Source of the DNA: Clostridium vincentii
GTDB lineage: Bacteria; Bacillota; Clostridia; Clostridiales; Clostridiaceae
DNA length: 64,000 nt
Assembly: GCF_002995745.1 (NCBI RefSeq)
Contig: NZ_PVXQ01000016.1
Span: 1 to 64,000 of the forward strand
Direction of reading: 5' to 3'
Within the stretch, counting starts at the first letter, position 1. Each line of letters starts with the position of its first letter. A program made the position numbers and the translations under genes. Of this stretch, positions 28,015 through 39,512 are shown one piece after another. The notes beneath the pieces are model-generated. The model was not told the origin of the DNA, did not search any database, and saw only the letters and a program-made list of their open reading frames with translations.

Positions 28015-28665
28015 ATAAATACGAATTATAAAAACGTAGAAAATAAATATGAAATTCAAGGCGATGTAGTTTTAATTTCAGTATTGAAGAAGGATGGTTC
28101 CGAACTAATATCTAAAATAGATGTTACTGATATGGAAAAGATTAAGAACATAGGTACTTGGTTTGCTGAATGGCATAAGGATTTTAATAGTTATTTAGTT
28201 CAAAACATAAGTTCAACTAAAACTAATAAACAATCTAAGCCACTAAAACAAACTCTACATAGTGTAATTTTAGATGCCAATCCTAAAGCTCCTATTAAAC
28301 ACATAAATGGAGATACTCTAGATAATAGAAGATGTAACATTGCAGTAGTTGAAAGAAATACTAAAAATGATTACGAAATCTTAGACGAAAATATTATCTC
28401 TATAATTTTAAGAGATAAGAATGGTAAAGCTTCTTCTAGAGCTCTAGTTTCTAATGAAGATTTAAATACTGTAATTACTGACGAATTTACTTGGATAGAG
28501 TATAAAGCTGATGGTAATATTCACGTTGTGGCTAATACTTCTAATGGAAGAATCTATTTAGATAAAATGCTTATGACTCCTAGCGATAGCGAGATCATTC
28601 ACCATATTAATCTTAATCCATTAGATTGCAAACGATCTAACATGGAAAAAAAGGCAACAGTTTAG
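28015..28665 (+). CDS. HNH-like protein with two HNH motifs; probable ATA start
   Basis: Two blocks resemble the HNH_3 nuclease core: KHINGDTLDNRRCNI (mid-protein) and HHINLNPLDCKRSNM (C-terminus). A separate catalytic function is not proven. The frame opens at 28000. The only ribosome site (AGAGGTG, 28001-28007) points to codon ATA at 28015, giving the start of NTNYKNVENKYEIQGD. There is no ATG. The next usable start is TTG 28084, which has no ribosome site and removes 23 plausible residues. So either ATA is used, TTG is used poorly, or the start is mutated. No partner genes are seen. Confidence 0.6.
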   Translation: MNTNYKNVENKYEIQGDVVLISVLKKDGSELISKIDVTDMEKIKNIGTWFAEWHKDFNSYLVQNISSTKTNKQSKPLKQTLHSVILDANPKAPIKHINGDTLDNRRCNIAVVERNTKNDYEILDENIISIILRDKNGKASSRALVSNEDLNTVITDEFTWIEYKADGNIHVVANTSNGRIYLDKMLMTPSDSEIIHHINLNPLDCKRSNMEKKATV

Positions 28666-28690
28666 TATTTAAAATTTGTTAATAAGCCTA

Positions 28691-28732
28691 AAAAATAGTA
28701 GCCCCATTCGTAAATGGATAGCTACTATTTTT
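28691..28732 (+). terminator. Terminator of the HNH-like gene
   Basis: AAAAATAGTAGC / GCTACTATTTTT is the outer stem and CCATT / AATGG the inner stem, followed by a T-run on the + strand. Its right half shares 20 bases with the terminator at 35288-35328. Confidence 0.85.
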
Positions 28733-28789
28733 TTATTTTATAACAAGACTTTTCACATTATGTCTAATGAATACTTCTTTTTTTCTTTT

Positions 28790-29596
28790 CTATTTATCTG
28801 TAACTTCCTCTTCATCACTATTCCCAGCCTTTATCATAGATTGGTTTTCAACATATATTAAATATTCCCTGAATAATATGTCTACTAGAAGAAAAAATAA
28901 TGCTGTTGATTCGTGAGTTTGGTCTTTTCCAGCATTAATAACAGTAGTCGAGATATATAAATTATAAGGAGTATTTCTCGCCACTACATTATCGCTGAAT
29001 TTTGTCATTGATATATATTTGATTCCATTGATCTTTAAATTACTTGCTATTGTCTTAAAAAAATCTCTGTTTCCATTTAAAGTTATTATAATAAGAACAT
29101 CTTTTAACGTTACATCAGAAAGTACTGTTTGTAATTCTGTTTCGCCTTCGATTACATAAAGATACTTACGGGACACCAAAAATGTTCTTTGCATTTCCTT
29201 TGCTATAGCTTTTTGAGTCATTCCTGTTCCATAAACAAATACCCTATCTGAGTCATATATTAATTTGGATATTTCTTGCATATTTTTATGATTTAGATTT
29301 TTCTTTGTTTCTTCCAAATCCAGATAAAACTTATTCACATAGTCTCTATCTGTTTGATCATTCTCCTTTTTTTTCTCTTCCCAGCTTAACATAACTTTAA
29401 ACTCACTATATCCTTTAAAGCCCAATTTTTGGGCAAATCTTAAAATTGTTGTTCTTGATACATTACATTTATCAGCAAGATTGTTAATTGATACATTAGT
29501 ACATTCGCTCTTATTACTACATATAAATTTCAGAATATATAAATCATTTTCATTTAATTTTGAATAATTATTGTTTATTACTTCTTCTAATCTCAT
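28790..29596 (-). CDS. malR: RpiR-family transcriptional regulator of the mal locus
   Basis: The N-terminal HTH_6 domain (1-77; NNLADKCNVSRTTILRFAQKLGFKGYSEFK) and the SIS sugar-phosphate sensor domain (about 105-240) define an RpiR/GlvR-like regulator. It lies directly downstream of the 6-phospho-alpha-glucosidase gene, so control of the maltose-type PTS is likely. The inverted repeat GTGTGAAAATTCACAC in front of both mal units is a candidate operator. SD GGGGG precedes ATG 29596. A broken copy of its 3' end is found at 31836-31926. Confidence 0.87.
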   Translation of the reverse strand: MRLEEVINNNYSKLNENDLYILKFICSNKSECTNVSINNLADKCNVSRTTILRFAQKLGFKGYSEFKVMLSWEEKKKENDQTDRDYVNKFYLDLEETKKNLNHKNMQEISKLIYDSDRVFVYGTGMTQKAIAKEMQRTFLVSRKYLYVIEGETELQTVLSDVTLKDVLIIITLNGNRDFFKTIASNLKINGIKYISMTKFSDNVVARNTPYNLYISTTVINAGKDQTHESTALFFLLVDILFREYLIYVENQSMIKAGNSDEEEVTDK

Positions 29597-29747
29597 AGCA
29601 TATCCCCCTAATTTAAGTAGTTGCGCTAATTATCTTATATCATTATAACAAATTTTAATAATTATTGTTTAATATAATAAACTCAACTTAATATAGTTCT
29701 TTACACTATATCTTAGAGGAATAGATGGGATTTAAAAAATATTTAAT

Positions 29748-29793
29748 AAAAGGTTGCTTATAGAACTAATTAATTCTATTTAAGCAACCTTTT
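29748..29793 (-). terminator. Terminator after malH copy 1
   Basis: AAAAGGTTGCTTA / TAAGCAACCTTTT with an inner TAGAA / TTCTA hairpin, 26 bases after the stop codon. It is repeated with small changes at 32007-32053. Confidence 0.88.
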
Positions 29794-29818
29794 ACTAATG
29801 ATTATTCTAACACTGGTA

Positions 29819-31165
<1,347 letters not shown>

Positions 31166-31234
31166 TTAATGTTTATTTTTAATATATTTGTTAATTAACA
31201 ATAATATATTAATATCTAGTTTTAAGTTGTTTTT

Positions 31235-31365
31235 TATTACTGCATCCCTTTGACACTTTTAATGTTATCACCATGAGATTACGTTCACAATGCATTTAGA
31301 GCATCTAGGTATTTTTCACGTGTTCTGTTATTTATTCTAATATGTGTGAATTTTCACACTCACAT
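31235..31365 (-). promoter_or_regulatory. Duplicated mal regulatory region before malH copy 1
   Basis: It matches the region upstream of malB at 35128-35240. It contains TTGTGA / TAACAT with a 17-base spacer (31262-31290) and the repeat GTGTGAAAATTCACAC (31344-31359). A candidate cre site overlaps the -35 box but is weaker here (TGTGAACG). The TTGACA just beyond the repeat in the malB copy is absent. Confidence 0.65.
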
Positions 31366-31391
31366 TAAGTGGTGAATATTTTGACGATTAA

Positions 31392-31889
31392 CTAGACTAT
31401 ATTTATCCTTGCATAAACACAAATTATTGCCACAAAAATTGCAAATACACTTATTAATGAACTTTGTATGGATTTTTTTTCCTTTAATTGTATTTTTAAT
31501 TCTTTAAAATTAATCTTAAAACCATCATGTAATTTATATAATACATATGCTATACCACAAAAAGGTATTAAATTTAATAATATTATTTGAGATAATGCAA
31601 TTGCTAACAATATTATTTTTGCAAACAGCATATTCTTGTTTTCCTTCAGATTATCATATGCATTTTGACAGCAAATTCCACAAACTGGCCCTAGCATTGC
31701 TGTAATAAAAGCTATAGTCATATTTATATCTTCAATAACTGGAGCAAATATTTTACCCCCACTTATATTTGAAATTATATATAGGTACATTAAGAACAAG
31801 ACCGGAGTTATTTTAAAAAACATAGTTACTATTTTTAATATAAATACTTCTTGTTTTTCTTTGCTATTTATCTTTAAATTCTTCTTCAT
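31392..31889 (-). CDS. Unknown membrane protein at the mal repeat junction
   Basis: I do not recognise this 165-residue protein. It has about four hydrophobic segments (roughly 18-42, 58-75, 85-115 and 143-162) and a Cys-containing VCGICCQNAY block. Its first 17 codons and its ribosome site (GGCGGGG) lie within a fragment of malR read in another frame, so the start of this gene was formed from old regulator sequence. Codon use and helices look genuine. It lies between the two mal units. An alternative start is the Met at residue 23. Confidence 0.55.
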   Translation of the reverse strand: MKKNLKINSKEKQEVFILKIVTMFFKITPVLFLMYLYIISNISGGKIFAPVIEDINMTIAFITAMLGPVCGICCQNAYDNLKENKNMLFAKIILLAIALSQIILLNLIPFCGIAYVLYKLHDGFKINFKELKIQLKEKKSIQSSLISVFAIFVAIICVYARINIV

Positions 31890-31926
31890 TAATATTCCCC
31901 GCCTTTATCATAGATTAGTTTTCAAA
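31836..31926 (-). pseudogene. 3' fragment of a second malR
   Basis: The minus strand encodes SMIKAGNINEEEFKDK and a TAG stop, against SMIKAGNSDEEEVTDK and TAG in malR. An in-frame TAA (31915-31917) replaces the preceding Gln codon. Similarity runs about 20 bases past the stop. The rest of this malR copy is gone. Confidence 0.85.
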
Positions 31927-32006
31927 AATTGCTGTTAAATATACTAAACTCAACTTAATATAGTTCTTTACACTATATCTTAGAGAAATTTTCAAAATTA
32001 TTTAAT

Positions 32007-32053
32007 AAAAGGTTGCTTTTTAGAACTAATTAATTCTATTTAAGCAACCTTTT
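32007..32053 (-). terminator. Terminator after malH copy 2
   Basis: Same outer AAAAGGTTGC / GCAACCTTTT and inner TAGAA / TTCTA stems as 29748-29793, 26 bases after the stop. Confidence 0.88.
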
Positions 32054-32078
32054 ACTAATGATTATTCTAATACTGGTA

Positions 32079-33425
<1,347 letters not shown>

Positions 33426-33495
33426 AAATATTTATTTTTAATATATTTATTAATTAAAATAGTTATATTATTGTGTAGTTTTTAAATTATATTTT

Positions 33496-35088
33496 TTATA
33501 AAAGTTCTTCAAATCGTTGTCTTACTTGCGGTACTGCTAGTCCAACTATAACTTGAACAGCTTTTCCTTTGTTTACTAAGCCATGCGCTCCAGCTGCTAC
33601 AAAAACTTTTGAATCTTGAACCAACGCTGGATCTTTTACTGTAATTCTAAGCCGGGTTGCACAATTAGTTACATCTTCTATATTATCTTTTCCACCTAAT
33701 GCTTCTAAAAATGCTTTTGCTTTAGTATCTCTTACATCTACTTTTTGTCCTTTTTCTCCCTTTTCTTCTGAAATAGCTTTTTTAGCTACATAATCTGCTT
33801 TTCTATATAATTTATCTTCATTTCCATCTTCATCATCTGTACGTCCTAGAGTCTTAAAGTCAAACTTAAGAATTAAGAATCTAAATACGAAGAAATAAAT
33901 TGCTGTAAATATTAATCCTATTACTATTTGAGTTACATAGGTTCCTGAATGATATTTAAATAATGGAAGCCAATTTTGAGCTATCCAATCTATTAATCCT
34001 CCACCAAAATTTCCTGTTACACCAAATGCAAATGATACTGCTGACAATGTTGCTGCTAAAGCCGCATGTACTGCAAATAATACTGGTGCAACAAATAAGA
34101 ATGTAAATTCAAGTGGTTCTGTAATTCCTGCAAAAACAGCTGTTAATGTTGCTGGAATTAAAAGTCCTGCTACCATCTTTTTCTTTTCTGGTTTTGCTGT
34201 TGCATACATAGCTAAGGCTATACCAGTACATCCAAAAACCTTTGATAATCCATGTAGTGCAAATCCACCTTGTGGAAAAAGTTCTTTTAATGTATGAGCT
34301 GAAGTTGAAAATTCTGATATATGGGATGGCCAATAAGCTTGAATTCCTTCACTTACAACTGCTGGTCCAAATATAAATGGTGTGTATATAAAATGATGTA
34401 ATCCTGTTGGTATTAAAATACGTTCTAAGAATGTATATATCCATACCCCAAATATACCTGAAGATTTTAAAAATCCTTGCATTGATCCAATTCCAATTTG
34501 TACCTTTGGCCATAAGAAGCATAATATTAATGCAACTGGAATCATTACGAAGAATCCTACTATGCATACAAGGGATGAACCTTTAAATACTCCTAAGAAT
34601 TCTGGTAATTCAGTATCAAAGAATCTATCATGTAAATATACAACAATAGCTGCAATTAATATTGCTCCAACCATACCGAAATCTAATGTTTTTATGCTTG
34701 CTACCATTGCAAGTCCGGTTCCGCCTCCAGCTTGAAGTGAATAATCAACACCAAAAGTTGGTCCCCATAACGTAAGCATTGCTGCTACAAAGTAATTGAA
34801 TGTACAGTATAATACTACTGATTCTAAACAAGCACGAGCTTGGTTCTTTTTAGCAAGCCCTATTGGAAGTCCAATTACAAATAATAAAGGTAATTGGTTA
34901 AATACTGTCCATGCACCTTGTTCTACGATATACCATATGTTATACCATACTGTTCCTTCTGCCGCTATTGACCCTAATAGGTCCTGATTCTTAAATAGTA
35001 TCGCTAACGCCACTATTATACCTGAAAATGAAAATAATAATACCGGTGTGAACATCGCTCCACCAAATCGTTGAATCTTTTGCATCAT
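33496..35088 (-). CDS. malB: PTS EIICB, maltose/alpha-glucoside type
   Basis: The N-terminal EIIC part (about 1-420, some ten helices; RFGGAMFTPVLLFSFSGI) forms the channel. The C-terminal EIIB part (about 455-530) has the phospho-cysteine in DVTNCATRLRITV. No EIIA domain is attached, so it must borrow a glucose-type EIIA. In Fusobacterium and Clostridium such proteins bring in maltose and related sugars (also named MalP or GlvC). ATG 35088 has AGGGGG about 10 bases upstream. malH follows at once. Confidence 0.93.
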   Translation of the reverse strand: MMQKIQRFGGAMFTPVLLFSFSGIIVALAILFKNQDLLGSIAAEGTVWYNIWYIVEQGAWTVFNQLPLLFVIGLPIGLAKKNQARACLESVVLYCTFNYFVAAMLTLWGPTFGVDYSLQAGGGTGLAMVASIKTLDFGMVGAILIAAIVVYLHDRFFDTELPEFLGVFKGSSLVCIVGFFVMIPVALILCFLWPKVQIGIGSMQGFLKSSGIFGVWIYTFLERILIPTGLHHFIYTPFIFGPAVVSEGIQAYWPSHISEFSTSAHTLKELFPQGGFALHGLSKVFGCTGIALAMYATAKPEKKKMVAGLLIPATLTAVFAGITEPLEFTFLFVAPVLFAVHAALAATLSAVSFAFGVTGNFGGGLIDWIAQNWLPLFKYHSGTYVTQIVIGLIFTAIYFFVFRFLILKFDFKTLGRTDDEDGNEDKLYRKADYVAKKAISEEKGEKGQKVDVRDTKAKAFLEALGGKDNIEDVTNCATRLRITVKDPALVQDSKVFVAAGAHGLVNKGKAVQVIVGLAVPQVRQRFEELL

Positions 35089-35142
35089 AACTTCTTTTCC
35101 CCCTAATTATTTTTTTATTATCTCAGCCCTTTGACACTTTTA

Positions 35143-35171
35143 ATGTTACCATCCAAAGATTACGTTTACAA
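35143..35171 (-). promoter_or_regulatory. Candidate promoter of malB-malH with overlapping cre-like site
   Basis: On the minus strand, TTGTAA and TAACAT are 17 bases apart. TGTAAACGTAATCT (35157-35170) overlaps the -35 box and matches the CcpA consensus at all but two positions. Another option is TTGACA (35244-35249) with CATATT 18 bases on. Confidence 0.5.
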
Positions 35172-35224
35172 TATCTTCTCAGCATCTAGGTATTTTTCAC
35201 GTGTTCTGTTATTTATTCTAATAT

Positions 35225-35240
35225 GTGTGAATTTTCACAC
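35225..35240. promoter_or_regulatory. Candidate MalR operator
   Basis: GTGTGAA-AA-TTCACAC is a 16-base inverted repeat. The same sequence occurs at 31344-31359 before malH copy 1. Conservation in both units and the family habit of binding TGAAA/TTTCA-type dyads suggest MalR. Confidence 0.55.
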
Positions 35241-35287
35241 TCCTGTCAAATTAGAAATTTTTGAGTCCTAGAGGGACTTACATAAAA

Positions 35288-35328
35288 AAATAGTAGCTAT
35301 CCAATCTCTAAATGGATAGCTACTATTT
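35288..35328 (-). terminator. Terminator of the alcohol dehydrogenase gene
   Basis: AAATAGTAGCTATCCA / TGGATAGCTACTATTT is a perfect 16-bp stem with a 9-base loop, flanked by an A-run on the left. It is 43 bases after the stop. Confidence 0.9.
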
Positions 35329-35371
35329 TAAATTTTCTACTCAAATAAATCTAATTTTATTACCGAAATAC

Positions 35372-36535
35372 CTATAGGGCAAGTTGATATATATTTAATA
35401 CATCTTGCCATTTTAATATTTTCAATCCACCAATTTCCCTATTTCCAGCTGCTTTTTTAGCCATTATCTCTAAATTAGTTTTATCAATTTTAACTTCTAC
35501 TAATGTTGTAGGTAAACTTAATTCTTTATAAAATGCTTCTAAACGATTTATACCTTCCATCACTATTTCTTCTTGATCTCTAAATCCACCTTCGACACCC
35601 ATAACATTCACGGCAAATTGAAGAAACATATTCATGTTGTCATGACAAACATATCGCATCCAAAACGGTGTTAAAATAGCAAGTCCTGCTCCATGAGGAA
35701 TATCATAAATAGCACTTAATTCATGCTCCATAGCATGACATGCCCAATCTTGGTCACGTCCAACTCCAAGCAATCCATTATGAGCAATATTTCCACCCAA
35801 ACAAATTTCTGCCCAAGCATCATAATTTCCTAAATTCTTATTTAAAGTTCTACCATTTTTCATTATTGTACGAAGTACACTTTCACACAAACCATCAATA
35901 ACATCTGTATGTAATGTATTTGTGAAGTATCTTTCCATTATATGACTCATCATATCACTAACACCATTAGCCATTTGATTATGTGGTAATGTTAAACATA
36001 TTTCCGGATTAATAACACTAAAAACGGGTTTTAACAATTCACTTCCATACCCAATTTTAAGTTGTTTTTCTTCATTTGTAATAACAGAATTACCACTTGA
36101 TTCACTTCCTGCCGCAGGAATTGTTAAAATTGTTCCTATATTTAAAGCTGAAACTGGTTTTTTACCTGTTTCAAATAGTTGCCATACATCGCTAGGATAA
36201 GAAACGCCCATAGAAATAGCTTTAGATGAATCTATAACACTTCCACCACCAACTGCTAAAATAAAGTTTATATCATTTTTTCTACACAATTCAATTCCTT
36301 CACGTACTAAAGTTAATCTAGGATTAGGCTTAACCCCTGCAAGCTCAATGATCTCAATGTTTTCAGCCTTCAAGGAAGCTATTACTTCATCATATATCCC
36401 ACTTTTTTTAATACTTCCGCCGCCATAGTGTAATAATATTTTATTACTATAAGGTTTAATTAAAGCTCCTATACCCTTGTGCTGACCCTTACCAAATATA
36501 ATCTTTGTCTTATTTTGATAGTTAAAGTTAATCAT
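35372..36535 (-). CDS. Iron-containing alcohol dehydrogenase (BDH/YqhD type)
   Basis: Group III dehydrogenase that reduces aldehydes such as butanal with NAD(P)H. The cofactor loop GGGSVIDSSKAIS and metal-ligand region (DMMSHIMERYF, WACHAMEHELSAIYDIPHGAGLA) are present over 387 residues. It is downstream of larB by 56 bases on the same strand and may be on the nik-lar transcript, although a functional link to nickel-pincer cofactor is not known. Start ATG 36535 has GGAAGGATG upstream. Confidence 0.9.
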   Translation of the reverse strand: MINFNYQNKTKIIFGKGQHKGIGALIKPYSNKILLHYGGGSIKKSGIYDEVIASLKAENIEIIELAGVKPNPRLTLVREGIELCRKNDINFILAVGGGSVIDSSKAISMGVSYPSDVWQLFETGKKPVSALNIGTILTIPAAGSESSGNSVITNEEKQLKIGYGSELLKPVFSVINPEICLTLPHNQMANGVSDMMSHIMERYFTNTLHTDVIDGLCESVLRTIMKNGRTLNKNLGNYDAWAEICLGGNIAHNGLLGVGRDQDWACHAMEHELSAIYDIPHGAGLAILTPFWMRYVCHDNMNMFLQFAVNVMGVEGGFRDQEEIVMEGINRLEAFYKELSLPTTLVEVKIDKTNLEIMAKKAAGNREIGGLKILKWQDVLNIYQLAL

Positions 36536-36591
36536 AAAACATTCATCCTTCCATCAATCTATTCTTGAATTTAAAGTTTTGTTATATTATA

Positions 36592-37338
36592 TTATAACTT
36601 ATTAATGATACTAGCGCTATAGGCTGCCCCAAATCCATTATCTATATTTACTACACTAACCCCACTGGCACAACTATTCAACATGGATAGCAAAGCTGAA
36701 ATCCCGCCGAAATTTGCTCCATAACCAACACTGGTAGGAACTGCTATAACAGGCTTATCTACAAGACCTCCTACTACACTCGCTAAAGCTCCTTCCATTC
36801 CTGCAATTACTATAACCACTTTCGCACCTCTAATAATATCTAGTTTTGAAAAAAGCCTATGTATACCTGCAACACCTACATCAGTTATTTGTTCAACTCT
36901 ATTTCCTAATATTCTTGCAGTTTCAACAGCCTCTTCTACCACTGGCAAATCTGAAGTCCCAGCTGCAACAATTGCAATATAACTATCTGTAAGATCTTGT
37001 TCTTTTTTCTTAATTGTTATAGTTCGTCCAAGCTTATTGTATTTTGCATCTTCACATATTTCCTTTACTGCATTATACATCTCTTGCGTAGCTCGGGTCC
37101 CCAATATATTACTATCCTTTGTAATCATAAACTTAACAATTTCTTGAACTTGCTCTACTGTCTTTCCTTCACAATATATTACTTCAGGATAACCAACTCT
37201 TAATTCTCTATGATTGTCTATCATTGCAAAGCCTAAATCCTTAAAGGGCAAATCTTCTAATTTTTCAAGAGCTTGTTCTATATTTATTTTATTATCTTTA
37301 ACTGCTTCTAGTAGATTTTTAATTTCTTCTTTATTCAT
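36592..37338 (-). CDS. larB: LarB, pyridinium-3,5-biscarboxylate mononucleotide synthase
   Basis: LarB carboxylates and hydrolyses nicotinic acid adenine dinucleotide, the first step to the nickel-pincer nucleotide of lactate racemase. The 248-residue protein has an N-terminal helical part and an AIR-carboxylase-like C-terminal half (IVAAGTSDLPVVEEA, DVGVAGIHRL, IAGMEGALASVVGGLV, PTSVGYG). It follows larE by 45 bases. Confidence 0.94.
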   Translation of the reverse strand: MNKEEIKNLLEAVKDNKINIEQALEKLEDLPFKDLGFAMIDNHRELRVGYPEVIYCEGKTVEQVQEIVKFMITKDSNILGTRATQEMYNAVKEICEDAKYNKLGRTITIKKKEQDLTDSYIAIVAAGTSDLPVVEEAVETARILGNRVEQITDVGVAGIHRLFSKLDIIRGAKVVIVIAGMEGALASVVGGLVDKPVIAVPTSVGYGANFGGISALLSMLNSCASGVSVVNIDNGFGAAYSASIINKL

Positions 37339-37383
37339 TAGTTTTTATTCTCCTCCAAAGATCCATACTTTATTATATTATAC

Positions 37384-38202
37384 TTATTTTCTAGTCACAT
37401 CTGTGGTCATAGTTTCATTAAAACTTCCTACTCTATATCCTTGTAAATCCAATGTTACATATTTAAATCCACATTTCTTTATTTCACTAGATATTGTATC
37501 TAAAAGCTCTTCATCAAATAAATTACTTCTATCATTTCTATCTACTTCAACTCGTGCTAAATCTCCATGACACCTTACTCTAACAGCTCTAAATCCTATA
37601 CTCATCATAAATTTTTCAGCATTTTCAATCTTCTCAAAGGCCTCTAATTTTAATTCATCACCATAGGGTATCCTTGTTAAAAGACAAGCATATGAAGGTT
37701 TATCCCAAGTTTTAAGTCCTAATTCTTTAGAAAATTCTCTTATTTGTGCTTTGCCTATTTTGCATTCTAGAAGTGGACTTTTTACTTCTAATTCTTTTAG
37801 GGCTTTAAGTCCTGGTCTGTAATCGCCTAGATCATCAAGGTTTGTTCCATCAATTACATATTTATATCCTTCTTCTTTAGCTACAGATATTATCATCCCA
37901 AATACTGCAGTTTTACAAAGATAACATCTGTCCTCAGGGTTAAATTTTATAGATTCGATAATTGGAGCTTCTATAATTTGATGTTTAACACCTAATTTTT
38001 TTCCTAATTCCTTGGCTTCTGCTATTTCCCATTTAGGTATGTATGGAGACATAATTGTTATTGCCTTTAAATTATCCCCAAGGGCTTCTTGAGCTGCTCT
38101 AAGTAAAAAAGTACTATCCACGCCTCCTGAAAAGGCTAGAACTACCTTATCCAGGCTTTTAAGATAATTTATTAATTCATTGTATTTATCATTATTTTTC
38201 AT
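37384..38202 (-). CDS. larE: LarE, sacrificial sulfur insertase
   Basis: LarE adenylates the LarB product and donates sulfur from its own cysteine. The PP-loop AFSGGVDSTFLLRAA is at 24-38. The expected sacrificial Cys lies in KPSYACLLTRIPYG (about residue 173), and a CYLC pair sits in EDRCYLCKTAVF. It overlaps larC by 11 bases, so translation is coupled. Confidence 0.94.
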   Translation of the reverse strand: MKNNDKYNELINYLKSLDKVVLAFSGGVDSTFLLRAAQEALGDNLKAITIMSPYIPKWEIAEAKELGKKLGVKHQIIEAPIIESIKFNPEDRCYLCKTAVFGMIISVAKEEGYKYVIDGTNLDDLGDYRPGLKALKELEVKSPLLECKIGKAQIREFSKELGLKTWDKPSYACLLTRIPYGDELKLEAFEKIENAEKFMMSIGFRAVRVRCHGDLARVEVDRNDRSNLFDEELLDTISSEIKKCGFKYVTLDLQGYRVGSFNETMTTDVTRK

Positions 38203-39487
38203 ATATATCCCCTACCTCTTTATAGACTTCTTTATATATTTTTTCCATGATAATATCATTTTGTATTGCTATGTTTTTACATTCTTCATATTCTGGCTTA
38301 TATTTAATTAATTTTCCTTTGTAATAAGATTTTTTAATTGTAATGTCTCCGTACTGAGTTTTTACTTTTGAAAAGTCTCTATTTAACATTATTTTTTCCA
38401 CTCCATATTTCCTTATACCTATTGAAGTAGTTTCCTGAAAAATGATATCTATAATTTCCTTCTCAATCTCTTCATTAACTAATACGCTTAATTTCACTCC
38501 TGGTCTTCCCTTTTTCATAAATATAGATGTCTTAAATACATCTAAAGCCCCTTTTTCAAAAAGCTTCTCTTCAACATATCCATAAAATTCTGGATTCATA
38601 TCATCAATATTAGTTTCCAAAATATACTGATTCTCTATTTCTTCATTTTCTTGTATTTCACCTAAATATACTCTTAAAACATTAGGTATATCTAAATCTC
38701 TATGCCCTATTCCATAGGCTATTTTATTTATAGAAAAATCCATTTTTTGAGTGAATTCTTTAACATTAGCTGCTAATATCGCTGCTCCTGTAGGTGTAGT
38801 TGTCTCGAATGGCACTATTCCAGTATTAATTGGTATATTTTTCAATATTTCTACAGTTGCGGGCGCCGGAACCGGCATAAGTCCATGGGCACATTTAACA
38901 AAACCTCCACCTACCTGAACTTGTGATGCCATAATCTTATCCACATCTAAATAATCTATGCAAATTGCAGCTCCCACCATATCTATAATAGAATCAATAG
39001 CACCTACTTCATGAAAATGCACTTCATATAAAGTTTTTCCATGAACCTTAGCTTCTGCCTCGGCTACTCTCATGAACATATCCAGACTTAATTTTTTTAC
39101 TTTATCTTTTAAAGAACTTGAATTTATAATATCTTCAATATCCTTTAGATTTCTATGATGATGTTCAGGCTTATTTGCATGGACATGCGTATGATTTTCA
39201 GCATGGGAATGACTATGCTCTTCATTATGTTCATGATGATGATTGTTTAAATCTTTTTCAACTAGAGATTTTTTAATGTGAGATTGATTATTTAATATAA
39301 CATCTACTCTAGTCCCTGTTATTCCTAATTTAATAGATTTTTCAATTTTTATTTCATATTCAGAATTCAACTTAAGTTTAGATATTTCTTCTATTAAATA
39401 CTCCTTAGGAACTCCTAAATCTAATAATGCTGCTAAATTCATATCTCCACTTATGCCACAAAAACAATCGTAATATAATATTTTCAT
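38192..39487 (-). CDS. larC: LarC, nickel-pincer cofactor metallochelatase
   Basis: LarC inserts nickel into the pincer nucleotide using CTP. Here it is one uninterrupted 431-residue frame. In Lactiplantibacillus it is made from larC1 and larC2 by ribosomal frameshift. The start YYDCFCGISGDMNLAALLDLG is typical. Residues 82-113 form a His-rich loop with about a dozen His that could store or deliver nickel. It lies 26 bases after the ECF ATPase gene, so transport and insertion of nickel are encoded together. Confidence 0.95.
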   Translation of the reverse strand: MKILYYDCFCGISGDMNLAALLDLGVPKEYLIEEISKLKLNSEYEIKIEKSIKLGITGTRVDVILNNQSHIKKSLVEKDLNNHHHEHNEEHSHSHAENHTHVHANKPEHHHRNLKDIEDIINSSSLKDKVKKLSLDMFMRVAEAEAKVHGKTLYEVHFHEVGAIDSIIDMVGAAICIDYLDVDKIMASQVQVGGGFVKCAHGLMPVPAPATVEILKNIPINTGIVPFETTTPTGAAILAANVKEFTQKMDFSINKIAYGIGHRDLDIPNVLRVYLGEIQENEEIENQYILETNIDDMNPEFYGYVEEKLFEKGALDVFKTSIFMKKGRPGVKLSVLVNEEIEKEIIDIIFQETTSIGIRKYGVEKIMLNRDFSKVKTQYGDITIKKSYYKGKLIKYKPEYEECKNIAIQNDIIMEKIYKEVYKEVGDIYEK

Positions 39488-39512
39488 CTTAATCCCTCCA
39501 ATATATTTATCT

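Noticed and set aside
34109-34567. Minus-strand frames inside malB
   Set aside because: They are out-of-frame readings of the EIICB gene with odd Trp/Arg/Tyr-rich composition.
39147-39245. CAT/ATG-rich repeat considered as a short tandem repeat or CRISPR-like array
   Set aside because: It is the coding sequence of the His-rich LarC loop; codons vary and there are no spacers.
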